Shown: piece by piece, positions 50,710-60,465 of the stretch
Layout of the letters: each line of letters opens with the position of its first letter
Position numbering within the stretch: position 1 is the stretch's first letter
Assembly (NCBI RefSeq): GCF_014655715.1
Contig: NZ_BNBM01000029.1
Location: forward strand, 24,103-86,878
Length of the DNA stretch: 62,776 bases
Reading direction: 5' to 3'
Source: Streptomyces lanatus
GTDB taxonomy: Bacteria; Actinomycetota; Actinomycetes; Streptomycetales; Streptomycetaceae
Made by a program: the position numbers and the translations under genes
Notes under the pieces: model-generated
Database searches by the model: none
Told to the model about the DNA's origin: nothing
Seen by the model: the letters and a program-made list of their open reading frames with translations, nothing else

Positions 50710-50876
50710 CCGCCGAAGCATCCGCCCGGAAGCCTGCTGCAGATCACCCGAACGGCGAGCAGGTATCGAACGACAGGTCGTTCTCTGGGGCACCAGTTCG
50801 GTCCTGTAGGGCCGGTCAGGGGACGCTCCCGCTGCCATGCTCCGGTCGCCGCGTGTCGCCTGGCACGGTCCAGGCC

Positions 50877-51734
50877 ATGTGCTCCACTCCCGACCCTGCC
50901 GGCCGACACTGGGACGGCAGTCCCCGCATCGCCCGACGTCCCCGGCCCCTGCAAGTGGCTGGCACCAGCCCCACCCGCCTACTGCGAGCCGGCCAGAGCG
51001 GCCGCTGCCGCCAGTGCGGCAACCGCATCGACCTCTACCAGCGCGCCGACCAGCGGCCCATCGCCCTGCACCCCACCGAACTGACCACCATCCACGTCCC
51101 CGAACCCTGCCGCTGGCACCTGGGCGGCGGCATCGCCTACCCCCACAGCGACGGCAGCCCCTGGTGCCGCATCCCTCACGCCGTGCTCTGCCCCCGCCGC
51201 ACCCCCCTCTGCCGAACCAGCCCCTACCTCGACGCGCTCCGCCGCCAACTAGCCGTGCGCACCCGCCGCCTGACCGACACCGGAACCTTCACGCCCGCCC
51301 CGCCCGCCGAGAGCTGCTCACAGACTGCCCAGCGCCCTGCCCGCCCGGTCGTGCAGATCCTGCTGTGCCGCTACCTCGCCGAGCACACCCTCGAGCACAT
51401 CCGCTGCGTGGCCCAGACCCGCAACCGCCACCGCTGCCCCCACCCCGTCCTCGCCCCCACCGGGCATGCCGGCACCTGGCGACTCCTGCCCACCGCACCC
51501 CGCCACGGCCAACTGGCCCTGCCCGACGTCCTCATGGCCGTCTACGACCTCGGCCATCTCCCCTACAGCGAGCAACTGCGCTGGCGCGCCCAGCGCTGCC
51601 CCCAACACGTCACCGCCCCCGGCGCCGCCGACCTCGCCCTGGCGGGCTGGCAGCCCTTCGACCCCCTCCTGCACGCGACATACGTCCGCACCCGCCTGCC
51701 CCACCCCCCGGCCCGCCCGCGCAGAAACCGGTGA
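50877..51734 (+). CDS. Cys-rich hypothetical protein (DUF6083-like)
   Basis: 285 residues. A zinc-ribbon-like segment (AGQSGRCRQCGNRIDLYQRA, then CRWHLGGGIAYPHSDGSPWC with CP a little later) resembles the DUF6083 type of Streptomyces accessory proteins; that identification is from memory. The second half has HIRCVAQTRNRHRCPHPVL and RCPQHVT. No catalytic motif is seen. The stop overlaps the GTG of the next gene (GTGA). Confidence 0.65.
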   Translation: MCSTPDPAGRHWDGSPRIARRPRPLQVAGTSPTRLLRAGQSGRCRQCGNRIDLYQRADQRPIALHPTELTTIHVPEPCRWHLGGGIAYPHSDGSPWCRIPHAVLCPRRTPLCRTSPYLDALRRQLAVRTRRLTDTGTFTPAPPAESCSQTAQRPARPVVQILLCRYLAEHTLEHIRCVAQTRNRHRCPHPVLAPTGHAGTWRLLPTAPRHGQLALPDVLMAVYDLGHLPYSEQLRWRAQRCPQHVTAPGAADLALAGWQPFDPLLHATYVRTRLPHPPARPRRNR

Positions 51735-52213
51735 CCATGCCGCACCACGCTCTGGAAATCACGCTGACCCGACCCCTGACACCGGCAGAACTGCACCACG
51801 CCGCCCGCGCCTGGCCGCTCGCCGCCAACCACGATGCCACCCGGCTCATGGCCCTCACGGGCGGCAAAACCCCCGAACGGGCCGCCCACCGTCTGCGCCG
51901 GCGCCTCACCGCCCAGCTGCCCATCGACGTGATCACCACCCACTACCCGGATGCACACGGCAAGGTCCTACTCAACGTGGCCTTCCCACCCGCCATCCAC
52001 ACCGCTCTGAAACAGAACGCCCGCCGCGCGGGCCTGACTCCCGAACGCTACGTACGCCAAGTCCTCCACCGAGCCCTGGCCGAGCACGCCGACCAAGAGG
52101 CAGACCGCCTCGATGACGCCGTACGCCAGCTCCTCGCCCACACCACTCCCGGCCACCTGCTCTCCGCCGTCGGACACGCCCTCACCCGACTCCCTGAAAG
52201 CCCCAACCCGTGA
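51731..52213 (+). CDS. Hypothetical protein with RHH-like C-terminal half
   Basis: 160 residues from a GTG overlapping the previous stop (an ATG two codons later is possible). Residues ~85-125 (VLLNVAFPPAIHTALKQNAR, then RAGLTPERYVRQVLHRALAE) look like a ribbon-helix-helix motif with a preceding strand, as in plasmid control proteins. The N-terminal part is Ala/His/Arg-rich with no clear fold. Its stop overlaps the helicase start (GTGA/ATGA-like), forming a three-gene coupled block. Confidence 0.6.
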   Translation: MTMPHHALEITLTRPLTPAELHHAARAWPLAANHDATRLMALTGGKTPERAAHRLRRRLTAQLPIDVITTHYPDAHGKVLLNVAFPPAIHTALKQNARRAGLTPERYVRQVLHRALAEHADQEADRLDDAVRQLLAHTTPGHLLSAVGHALTRLPESPNP

Positions 52214-53675
52214 ACCCCACAGACGAACAGGCCGCAGCCGCCGACGCCTTCCACGCCGGCGACCACCTCGCCCTGCAGGCCGGCGCCGGTACCGGCAAGA
52301 CCACCCCTTGCTCTGCTCGCCCGCACCACCTCACGGCGCGGCCGCTACCTCGCCTACAACCGGGCCATCGCGCAGGACGCCACCGCCCGCTTCCCGAAGA
52401 ACGTCCTGTGCAAGACCGCTCACTCCCTGGCCTTCGCCGCCTTCGGCCACCGCTACACCTGCCGTCTGAACGCTCCCCGCCGCCCGGCGTGGCAGACCGG
52501 CCAAGCACTCGGCCTCACCAAGAACATCCGCATCGGCGAACGCGAAGTGACACAGAAGACCCTCGCCAACGCCACCCTGCGCACCGTCACCCGCTTCTGC
52601 CACACCGCCGACGACGCCATCCCCCGCCACCACGTGCCCCACCTACGCGGCCTGGAAGACACAAACCTCCACGCCGAACTCGCCACCCACATCGTGCCGT
52701 TCGCCCGCAAAGCCTGGACCGACCTGCAGCACCCCGACGACGGCTCCGTCCACTTCGACCACGACCACTACCTGAAAATCTGGGCACTCACCCGGCCCCG
52801 CATCGACGCCCACTTCCCTCCTGGACGAAGCACAGGACACCAACCCCGTCGTCGAACAGATCTTCCTCGCCCAGCGCGACCACACCCAGCTGGTCATGGT
52901 CGGCGACTCCGCCCAGGCCATCTACCAGTGGCGCGGCGCCAAAGACGTCATGACCGGCTTCGACGGCACCCAGCTGGCTCTGTCGCAGTCCTTCCGCTTC
53001 GGCCCCGACCTCGCCGCAGAAGCCAACCGCTGGCTCCGCCTCGCCGACGCCCCTATCCGTCTGACCGGCACTCCTGCCGTGTCCACGGAGCTCGGCCCCG
53101 TCACCCAGCCGGACGCCGTGCTGTGCCGTACCAACGTCGGTGCCATGGCGCAGGTCATGACCCTTATGGCCGCCGGATACCGTGTGGCCCTTGTGGGGGG
53201 CGGGGACAGCCTGCAGGGCCTGGCTCTTGCGGCTCGGGACCTGAAGGAAGGCCGTCGCACCCACCACCCCGAACTGGTTCTCTTCCCCTGCTGGGGTGAT
53301 CTGCAGGACTACGCCGCCCACGATCCGGCCGGCCGCGACCTGCAGCCCCTGGTCAACCTCGTCGACACTCACGGCACCGATGCCATCCTCGCCGCCGTTG
53401 CCCAATTCGCCCCCGAGCCGCACGCCCAGGTCACCGTCTCCACCGCCCACAAGGCGAAAGGGCGCGAATGGCCCCGCGTCCTCATCGCCGACGACTTCGC
53501 CCGGCACGACAACGGCGACGCAGACGCCCGCACAATCCCCCAAGCACCTCCCGACCCCGTCGACGACGCCGAAGCCCGCCTGGCCTATGTGGCTGTCACT
53601 CGCACCCGTCAGCGCCTCGATCTGGGAGGCCTCTCCTGGATCCGAGACCACCCTGACGGGACACCGCTCTGCTAA
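52210..53675 (+). pseudogene. UvrD-like superfamily 1 helicase with two frameshifts
   Basis: All SF1A motifs can be read if two extra C residues are ignored: Walker A GAGTGKTT near the start, LLDEAQDTNPVVEQIFLAQ, GDSAQAIYQWRGA, SQSFRFGPDLAAEANRWL, VSTAHKAKGREWPRVLIAD and YVAVTRTRQRLDL. The first shift is in the CCCC at 52304-52307 right after Walker A; the second is in the CCC at 52816-52818 just before the DEAQD box. Restored length would be about 485 residues. The last part (52896-53675) is open and could restart. Either a real pseudogene or homopolymer errors. Confidence 0.82.
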
Positions 53676-54990
53676 CTGCTGGTTCGGAAGAAGTGGCCAA
53701 GTCGGCAAGCAGTTCGCGGAGTTGACCCTCCTCGTGGAGTGCGATACCTGCGTCGTCCATCGTGGATGAGAGCGGTGGATCCCACGGGGTGGGTAGGGCG
53801 GACCCCTGGAGTGGAAGGCAAGCTGCACTGTCAGCGCGGGTGAGTGCGGTGCGGTAGTCGGTGGCCTTCATCCGCCAGGGCCGGGCCCCCGCATCGAAGA
53901 TGCGAGTGGCGATGGCGATACCGGGCCAGTCGAAGTCACCGTGGTACCTGATGTCGGCGCCGTCGGCGTGCAACCGCTCAAACAGCGCCCAGGCGGCATG
54001 GGACGGGTTGCCGGAGGTGCAGATCAGTGGTGACGTGGTGCCGTGCCGCACGGCGGCCTGCAGGACTTGCGGGTTCTCGCAGGCGTAGACGATCTGGCCG
54101 GGGCGGGCGAGGCGGCAGTGCGTGACGGCGGGGGAGCGCAGTTCCTGCAGGGTCAGGTGGCTGGCCAGGCCCAGCGAGGTGCGCTGGCGCATCAGGTCGG
54201 GCCATGAGCTATCGCCCTGGGGCTGCAGATGCCAGGTGAGCACGGTGCTGGACAGCAGATCGGTGGTGATGTCGACCTGCTCCCACAACTGGCGTCGCTG
54301 CAGGGAGGTTACCGGCGCCGGCAGGTCGTGGGCGGCGGCGATCGCGCGCAGGACGAGGGTGCCGGGCAGTGTCCCGTCGTCGAGGCCGTGGGCGTCGTGG
54401 GTGGCGAGAGCGGCCAGCTCAGCCAGTTCCCTGCCTGGGGCGTCGCTAGGGGCGTGCTGGGGCGAGGTCAGGCGGGGCAGGAGCTGGAGGGTGGCGACAG
54501 CCAAGGACAGAGCGCTGGCAGCAGCTGGGGGAGTGGAGCGGCTGAGGAGGCGGGAGGCGCGCAAACCGTCGATCCAGCTGGAGATCCAGGGCGCGTGGGC
54601 GAGGCCGGCCTGGGCCAGGACGGTATCCAGGCGCTGCCAGACTCCTGCCCAGGCTTCCTGGTGCTGTTCCCGCGTGGCGGCCCGGTCGTGCAGGGGGCCT
54701 CCGGTGAGGTCGGCGACGGCGGTGAGCAGCCCGCATTCGGCGGCCGAGGTGCGCAGCGCGGTGTCGAGCCGCTTCAGCGGCAGGCGTTGGGTGCCGGTGT
54801 CCAGCGGAGTGCCCAGCAGGCCGGCAAGGCGGTGGGCGGCTTCCTCGTCGAGGCTGATCTGCATGCTGCCCTGGGGGGTGAGCCGGTTGCGTTCCAGACG
54901 GGCTCGTGCTGCCGCCCAGACGGGGCGGAGGCTGGGATGGGCGAGGTAGGAGCGCAGGGGCTCGGGCAGCGTTTCACGCGGTGTGGTCAT
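53596..54990 (-). CDS. jetD: Wadjet-like JetD nuclease (TIGR02679/DUF2399)
   Basis: 464 residues from the ATG at 54990, which lies 17 bp inside the end of the SMC gene. The C-terminal half carries Toprim-like residues: Glu in VYACENPQVLQAAVRHG and the acidic pair in RYHGDFDWPGIAIATRI. JetD is the nuclease that cuts circular DNA once the SMC motor stalls in Wadjet systems. The last ~27 residues overlap the helicase gene on the other strand and look less native, so the original stop may have been lost by rearrangement. Confidence 0.78.
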   Translation of the reverse strand: MTTPRETLPEPLRSYLAHPSLRPVWAAARARLERNRLTPQGSMQISLDEEAAHRLAGLLGTPLDTGTQRLPLKRLDTALRTSAAECGLLTAVADLTGGPLHDRAATREQHQEAWAGVWQRLDTVLAQAGLAHAPWISSWIDGLRASRLLSRSTPPAAASALSLAVATLQLLPRLTSPQHAPSDAPGRELAELAALATHDAHGLDDGTLPGTLVLRAIAAAHDLPAPVTSLQRRQLWEQVDITTDLLSSTVLTWHLQPQGDSSWPDLMRQRTSLGLASHLTLQELRSPAVTHCRLARPGQIVYACENPQVLQAAVRHGTTSPLICTSGNPSHAAWALFERLHADGADIRYHGDFDWPGIAIATRIFDAGARPWRMKATDYRTALTRADSAACLPLQGSALPTPWDPPLSSTMDDAGIALHEEGQLRELLADLATSSEPAVSRAVSRQGGLGSRRGLPDRGADGCE

Positions 54991-57900
54991 GGTTTGCCAG
55001 ACGCAGATGGCGGGTGTGACCGTCCCAGTGGACGTGGGTGGTGATGGCGGCGGTGCCCTCGGCACGGCGGACTTCGTATGCGTCCACGGCGGGCACTTCG
55101 GGGAAGAACCCCCACAATGCGTGTCCGGTCATGACGAAGTCGAGGTCCATGCGTACCAGCAGGGACATGAGTTCGGCGATGGTGCGGTTGTCGACCTTGG
55201 CGAAGGCGTCGTCGAGGAGGATGAGCCGCAGGGCGCGTGCGGGGTCGGGGAGGCCTGAAAGGTAGGCGTCGGCCGCGGCGAACAGAGTGACGTAGGAGAC
55301 GAAGCGGGTCTCGCCCTGGGACAGGCGCGCGCGTCGGCTCAGGCGCCGATCGCGCCCGGGTTCGGGTCCGGTGATGAAGACTTCCAGGGTGTGCCAGGAG
55401 CGGTAGTCCAGGGCGTCGCGCAGGTGCGCGGTGTATCCGGCCTGTGGGTCGGCGCGGAAACGCTCGTCGACCCGGGCTTTGAGCAATTCGATGAGTTCTT
55501 CCTGCTCCTGTGTGCGCAGCACCCGGGCATCGCGCGCGATGAGTTCCTTGATGCGGGCGATGGGGTGGCCGGCGTCCTCGGCCAGGTTCCACCGCAGCCG
55601 CACACCGATGCCGTGGCTGGTGGTGATGGAACGCAGTGAAGCGTTCATGTCGGTGAGCAGCCTGTGGGCCTGGCCGATGCGGGTGCGTAGTTCTTCGGCG
55701 ACGCCGCCCAGGACGAAGTGCTGAAATGCCGTGCGTTCGCGGCTGGTGAGAGCCTCTTGGCCGCGGTCCCGGCGTTCCTTGAGGTCGAGGGCGGCGTCGG
55801 TGACGTAGCGGCGTCCGTCCGAGTCGGCGAGTTCCACGATGTGCAGGCCCTCGTCGACCGTGATGATCACGTCGTAGCTGCCCGTCATCTCGCGCTCCAG
55901 CACGGACAGGGCCCGTAGCAACGCGGTGGCGTCCGCGCGTGACGCAGAGTGGGGCAGCTCTTCCAGGACGCTCTGGGCGGCTGCGGCAAGTTCAGCCGGG
56001 GAGGCGGCCGGCTGCATCGGCTGGGCGCGCCGGCCGGTGGCGGCCGGGGCCAGGGCAGGGTGCGAGGCTCGTGCGGCGAGGAGCCCCGCATTGACGCGGA
56101 GCTGAGCGAGCGCCTCGTGGGACGTGCGCCGGGCCGTCTCCAGGTTGGCCTCGGCGGTCCCGACGCGGCCGGCCAGGTCCGTGACGGTGCGGCTGTGGCG
56201 GGCGCGTTCCTCCTCGGCCTGCACCGCGGCTGCTTCCACCTCGGCCAACTTGGCGTGGATCTCTTCGGCGGAGGCGCCCACGCTTTCCTGCAGTGCGGCC
56301 AGTTCCGCCGCCTGCGCGGACCACACGGCCCACTGCGTGGCGGCCTTGTCTTCCGCGGCCTGGCGCCGGCCGCGGGCCTCCTCCACGGCCACACCTGCCC
56401 GGGCCATTGCGGCGAGCCGGGGCGGGACTGCCTTGCTCGCCGTGATCAGCTCCTGGCAGGCGGCCACTGCCTGATCCGCCGCCTCACTGACCGCAGCCAG
56501 GTCCGCCGCCGCGGTGGGAAGGTTGAATGCTGCGCACCGTTCCTGATGGCTGCGTTCGGCGGCCGACCACTGCCGGCGCGCCAGCTCGGCGGCGCGTGTC
56601 AGCTCGGTGGCCTGGCGGTGTTTCGCCGCGGCCATCTGCCGGGAGGCCACGGCTTGCGCCCGAAGGGCGGACAACTCGTGCGAGCGCGGGGCGGCGGCCA
56701 GATGGGCTTCCAGCTCCGCCTGCTGGGCATGCACGGCAGCACGTTGCTGCTCGCGGCCTTCGGCAGCAGCTTCCAGACCAGCCAGTTCCTGGGAGATCTG
56801 CTCCAGGCGTTCGGCGCGTGCGGCCGCCCGTGCCGCAGCACCGATGTAGCGGGCGGCCGGCAGACTGTGACGCCCGCGCAGCACACCGATGCCGAACGAT
56901 CCGTCACGGTGGACCCAGGTGGTATGCCCGGGCACGTCCAGCGCGATCCGGTCCAGGACCGCGGTGACGAGGGAGGCCGCCACCGGGCCGTCGGTCACCA
57001 CAGTCAAGGCGGTGCGGGCCGAAGGCACGGCGGGGGGCGCATCGGCGGACAACAGCAGCTGCCCGGACTCGCTGACCACGCCGTCGCTGGTGACATGGGC
57101 AGTGAGCAGGCCGGAGGCCAGAAGCGCGGCTTCCAGCCCCGCTTGGTGCTGTTCACTCAGCCCGGGACGGAACTCAAGCAGCTGCCACAGCGGTACGCCG
57201 TTGTCGGGCGGATTGTCGGCCCACAAGGCGGTGGGGGGCGGCACATCGCGTGCCTGCCGCAGCTCGGCGGCTTCTGCCTGCAGTTGCGCGCGCAGAGCAG
57301 CGTCCTGCCGGTCGGCTGTCTCGAGTTCTGCGAGCCTTCTGGCGAGCTCGGCGCGCATCCCGGCGGCGGCTTGTTGGGGCAGCAGGTCGAGCGCGGCCAG
57401 ACCGGAGTCGTCGGCGCCGGGTTGCGCGTACTCTCCGGCGAGGGCCTGGGCATCCAGCAGCAGGAAGGCCGCGCAGGTCTGGGACCAGTCGACGGCCGGC
57501 AGGAGGGATCGGCTGGACGAAGAAGTGATCCAGGCGCGCCAGTCGACGGCTAGGGCGATAGCGCAGTCGTCGCGCCGGATGGCGGAATCAGCGGCGGCCT
57601 CCTCCAACAGCAAAGCGTCCTGAGCGGTCTCCTCGGCACGTTCCTCGGCCCGCCGCACGGTGTGCAGCTCTTTGTCCAACTGGGCGGCGTCGCGGCCGCG
57701 GGCGAGCGCCTGGTTCCGACGCAGTCCTGCGGCTTCGGCGGTTTCGCCGGCCGAGGTCAACCAGTCATCGAGCTGGCGCTCCAGTGCGGCGGGGGCAGGG
57801 TACAGAAGGGCGGGAGCCGGCCGCGTCACCGTGACCGGATCCGCGATCCGCTGGGTGCGTACCGGCTCGCTCAGAAGGGGGTCTTCGCGCACGTCGAGGT

Positions 57901-59200
57901 CAATGAGGTCGGGTAGTCGGGTGCTTAGGCGGGCTCGGGCGAGCGCTTCGTGGACCCGTGTCAGAAGAGGGTTGGCGGCCAGGGCGCCGGTTCGGGCTTC
58001 CCGGGCTGCGAGACTGCATGCCGTGACCGATGCGGACTCTTCACGCCGGGTAGCTGCTGCCCCGTCCAGGGCGAGGTCAGTGGCGATGGCCAACGCGTCG
58101 AGCCGGGCGAGGCGTTCTGCCAGCTCCCGGGCCTCCCGGTAGGCGCGGGAGTCCTTGATGCCGGCGGCAGTGGCTGCCAGTTCCCTGGCGTAGGAGTCCG
58201 CTTCCTCCTGGCTGGCTACGGCCTCACTGTGCTGCCGGGCCAACTGCTCACAAGCCGCAGCCTGTTTACGCTCGGCGCTTTCGGCCTCCAGCGCGCGGCG
58301 CGCGGCCGCATGGGCATCGTGCGCGCCGTCGGCGAGGACCCCGGTCGCGTACCGGGTGTAGACCTTGAGGAAGTTCGCCACATGCTCGTAGGCGTGCTCC
58401 AGGCGCGCCAGCGCGGCCCGGGTCTCCTCCAGCCCGTCCAGTTCCTCCCCTGCGGCGAGCAAGGCTTGCTCCGAGAGGGGAGGCAGGGCGTCGGACAGGA
58501 TCTGCGGCAGTCTGCCTTCGTCAATGCGGTTGCCCACGTCGGGCGAGCGCAGGGTATGCAGCAATTGAAGCAGGCCTGCATAGCGCTGACGGCCGGCCTC
58601 GCCGGTGAGTCCGAAGACCTGTGTGCGCACCTGCTCACGGTGGGCTTCGGGCCGGTCGGTGATGCGGTCCGCGCCGATCACGGCGATCAGCCCGTCGCGG
58701 GAGAGTGGCGTGCGGCTTTCGTCCATCAAAGCGAGGTCGTCTCCGACCCGCTTGGGGGTGGTGAAGTACCAGACTTTGGCCTCGGCGGTGCTGCGGGCAA
58801 ACCGCACGAGTGCCCCGATCGTGAGGTGCTCTTGGGGCCGCGCTGTACCGGTCTCATCCGCAGGTCGGGTGCGCTCCACTTCCAGCCACAAATAGCCCAG
58901 CCGGTTGGGCTGTTCATCCCCTCCGGCGCGCATCAGGTCCTCCAGGCGGACCTTTCCCGACCCAGTGGCGTCCATTCGGCGGCGGTCGGCATCCAGCAGG
59001 AAGGGCAGCAGCATCTCCAATGCCCTCGACTTGCCGGAGCCGTTGGTGCCCCGCAGAACCAGTCGCCCTCCGGACAGGTCGAACTCCTGGTCGTAGTAGT
59101 ACCAGACGTTGACGATGCCGGCCCGGCGCAGCCGCCAGCGGTGCGCACCGGAGCTGTCGGAGGGGCGAAGACGGGATGAGGGAACGGTGATGATGGTCAC
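54974..59200 (-). CDS. jetC: Wadjet-like JetC SMC/MukB-type ATPase (TIGR02680)
   Basis: 1408 residues from a GTG overlapping the jetB stop (GTGA), with GGGAGG upstream. Walker A GTNGSGKS is at residues 51-58. Long Ala/Glu/Arg-rich coiled coils fill roughly 280-650 and 800-1130 around a hinge-like globular part (~650-800). The ABC signature LSQGE is near 1291 and Walker B LILLDDAFAKVD near 1325. Length and ends match the TIGR02680 family. It extrudes plasmid DNA in an ATP-dependent way as the motor of the complex. Confidence 0.87.
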   Translation of the reverse strand: MTIITVPSSRLRPSDSSGAHRWRLRRAGIVNVWYYYDQEFDLSGGRLVLRGTNGSGKSRALEMLLPFLLDADRRRMDATGSGKVRLEDLMRAGGDEQPNRLGYLWLEVERTRPADETGTARPQEHLTIGALVRFARSTAEAKVWYFTTPKRVGDDLALMDESRTPLSRDGLIAVIGADRITDRPEAHREQVRTQVFGLTGEAGRQRYAGLLQLLHTLRSPDVGNRIDEGRLPQILSDALPPLSEQALLAAGEELDGLEETRAALARLEHAYEHVANFLKVYTRYATGVLADGAHDAHAAARRALEAESAERKQAAACEQLARQHSEAVASQEEADSYARELAATAAGIKDSRAYREARELAERLARLDALAIATDLALDGAAATRREESASVTACSLAAREARTGALAANPLLTRVHEALARARLSTRLPDLIDLDVREDPLLSEPVRTQRIADPVTVTRPAPALLYPAPAALERQLDDWLTSAGETAEAAGLRRNQALARGRDAAQLDKELHTVRRAEERAEETAQDALLLEEAAADSAIRRDDCAIALAVDWRAWITSSSSRSLLPAVDWSQTCAAFLLLDAQALAGEYAQPGADDSGLAALDLLPQQAAAGMRAELARRLAELETADRQDAALRAQLQAEAAELRQARDVPPPTALWADNPPDNGVPLWQLLEFRPGLSEQHQAGLEAALLASGLLTAHVTSDGVVSESGQLLLSADAPPAVPSARTALTVVTDGPVAASLVTAVLDRIALDVPGHTTWVHRDGSFGIGVLRGRHSLPAARYIGAAARAAARAERLEQISQELAGLEAAAEGREQQRAAVHAQQAELEAHLAAAPRSHELSALRAQAVASRQMAAAKHRQATELTRAAELARRQWSAAERSHQERCAAFNLPTAAADLAAVSEAADQAVAACQELITASKAVPPRLAAMARAGVAVEEARGRRQAAEDKAATQWAVWSAQAAELAALQESVGASAEEIHAKLAEVEAAAVQAEEERARHSRTVTDLAGRVGTAEANLETARRTSHEALAQLRVNAGLLAARASHPALAPAATGRRAQPMQPAASPAELAAAAQSVLEELPHSASRADATALLRALSVLEREMTGSYDVIITVDEGLHIVELADSDGRRYVTDAALDLKERRDRGQEALTSRERTAFQHFVLGGVAEELRTRIGQAHRLLTDMNASLRSITTSHGIGVRLRWNLAEDAGHPIARIKELIARDARVLRTQEQEELIELLKARVDERFRADPQAGYTAHLRDALDYRSWHTLEVFITGPEPGRDRRLSRRARLSQGETRFVSYVTLFAAADAYLSGLPDPARALRLILLDDAFAKVDNRTIAELMSLLVRMDLDFVMTGHALWGFFPEVPAVDAYEVRRAEGTAAITTHVHWDGHTRHLRLANHDHTA

Positions 59201-60465
59201 GAGGAGGCCTCCCTTGCGGTCGTCCACGTGTCCTCGAACAGGGCCGCGGGAGCGGTGTCTGCAGCCGTGGGTTCTGTCAGACGGTTTGCGGCGCGCGTGC
59301 GGGACGGCACACGCACCAGGGGCCGGTAGCGGGCGGCGGCCGGATGCAGCCGCAGTCCCGTAGCGTCGGCCGAGGCCAGAGACAGCGAGACGAGCAGGGC
59401 TGTCACGTCATCGCGCAGCCGTTCAACATCACGGACGTAGAGGGACGACCATGCCGAGATGTAGCGCGAGGTCAGGTCCTTCAATGCTGCGTCCACCGTC
59501 GGCCAACTGCACCACAGCTCCGGCACCAGTCCTGCGGACTGCTCGCGCCAGGCAGCCGGTGCCTTCCCAAGCAGCATGTCGACCAGGAGCAGGGCTGCCT
59601 GACGTACCGTGCCGGGACCGGGAAAATCGACATCGCTGGCCGCGGAATCGCTGGAGTAGGCCAAAGCGCCCTCGGCGCGCACTTCGAGGACCAGCCCGAA
59701 ATGCTCATCCAACAGCCGGGTCAGTTCGGTGCGCTCCCGCGACAGCACATCCCGCTCGGCGTCGCTGAGATGGTCGCGACGCACCAGCGGGTTCTCCACC
59801 AGCTTGCGGCGCAGGGACCGCCGCGGCTCGTCGTGCTCCGGCCGCATCTGCTCCGGAACATCCTCTGCACGGGTAACGCCGCCCAGAGGCCGGGCCAGCA
59901 GGTGCGCAAGCAGCGGACGATGAATGCTCAACAGTGCTTCCTCCTTGCGGTCGCTCCACCCCGCCAGGGTTCCGTCCGTCTCGGTCAGCACGCCCCAGTC
60001 GATGAGCAGACCCACCGCCGCCACCAAACGCCGACGCTGCACCAAGCTGTCGTCCACCTCCACCCCGGCCGCAGCCGCGTCGGCACGGATCTGCTCGATG
60101 AATGACGAGACCAGGACCTGCTCCCCGGTGCCCGGGGCCAGCAGCGCTGCGCAGGCCAGACAGAACAGGGCGTAGGTATGGGGACCGAAGGCCGGACCTT
60201 CGCCGTGCCGCACTGCCCGCGAAGGCGCATCGGGGCTGAGCGGGGCTTTGACGAGGCGGGCGAAGGACGATTCCACGATCAGGGTGTAACCCAGCATGCG
60301 GGAGAACACCGTCCGCAGAGCAGGAGCGTGCCTCCTTACCAGCGCCAGCTCATCGGGGTGCTGGTGAGCGTTCATCAGAGGCGTGGCCAGCAGGGCGCGG
60401 GCTGCGGCTCGGCGCTCGAGCGCATCATGGGCGGCCGTGGCGGCGGTGCGGGCCGGCATGCTCAT
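59197..60465 (-). CDS. jetB: Wadjet-like JetB (TIGR02678/DUF2398)
   Basis: 422 residues from an ATG overlapping the jetA stop (ATGA). It is an all-alpha/winged-helix type protein: LVRRHAPALRTVFSRMLGYT, LIVESSFARLVKAPL, VGLLIDWGVLTETDGT, LTRLLDEHFGLVLEVRAEGA. The pattern matches the DUF2398 family always found beside DUF2397 and the SMC protein. By analogy with MukE it would be the KITE-type subunit clamping the kleisin. Gene order and coupling support this more than sequence alone. Confidence 0.8.
   Translation of the reverse strand: MSMPARTAATAAHDALERRAAARALLATPLMNAHQHPDELALVRRHAPALRTVFSRMLGYTLIVESSFARLVKAPLSPDAPSRAVRHGEGPAFGPHTYALFCLACAALLAPGTGEQVLVSSFIEQIRADAAAAGVEVDDSLVQRRRLVAAVGLLIDWGVLTETDGTLAGWSDRKEEALLSIHRPLLAHLLARPLGGVTRAEDVPEQMRPEHDEPRRSLRRKLVENPLVRRDHLSDAERDVLSRERTELTRLLDEHFGLVLEVRAEGALAYSSDSAASDVDFPGPGTVRQAALLLVDMLLGKAPAAWREQSAGLVPELWCSWPTVDAALKDLTSRYISAWSSLYVRDVERLRDDVTALLVSLSLASADATGLRLHPAAARYRPLVRVPSRTRAANRLTEPTAADTAPAALFEDTWTTAREASS

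Noticed and set aside
52210..53675. Programmed ribosomal frameshifting in the helicase
   Set aside because: Two separate shifts at plain C-runs, one right after Walker A and one right before the DEAQD box, without known slippery heptamers or stem-loop context, fit mutation or sequencing error better.
55949..59179. Plus-strand frames of 534 and 409 codons opposite jetC
   Set aside because: Gly/Arg-rich shadow translations without motifs; the minus-strand SMC protein is complete with Walker A, signature and Walker B.
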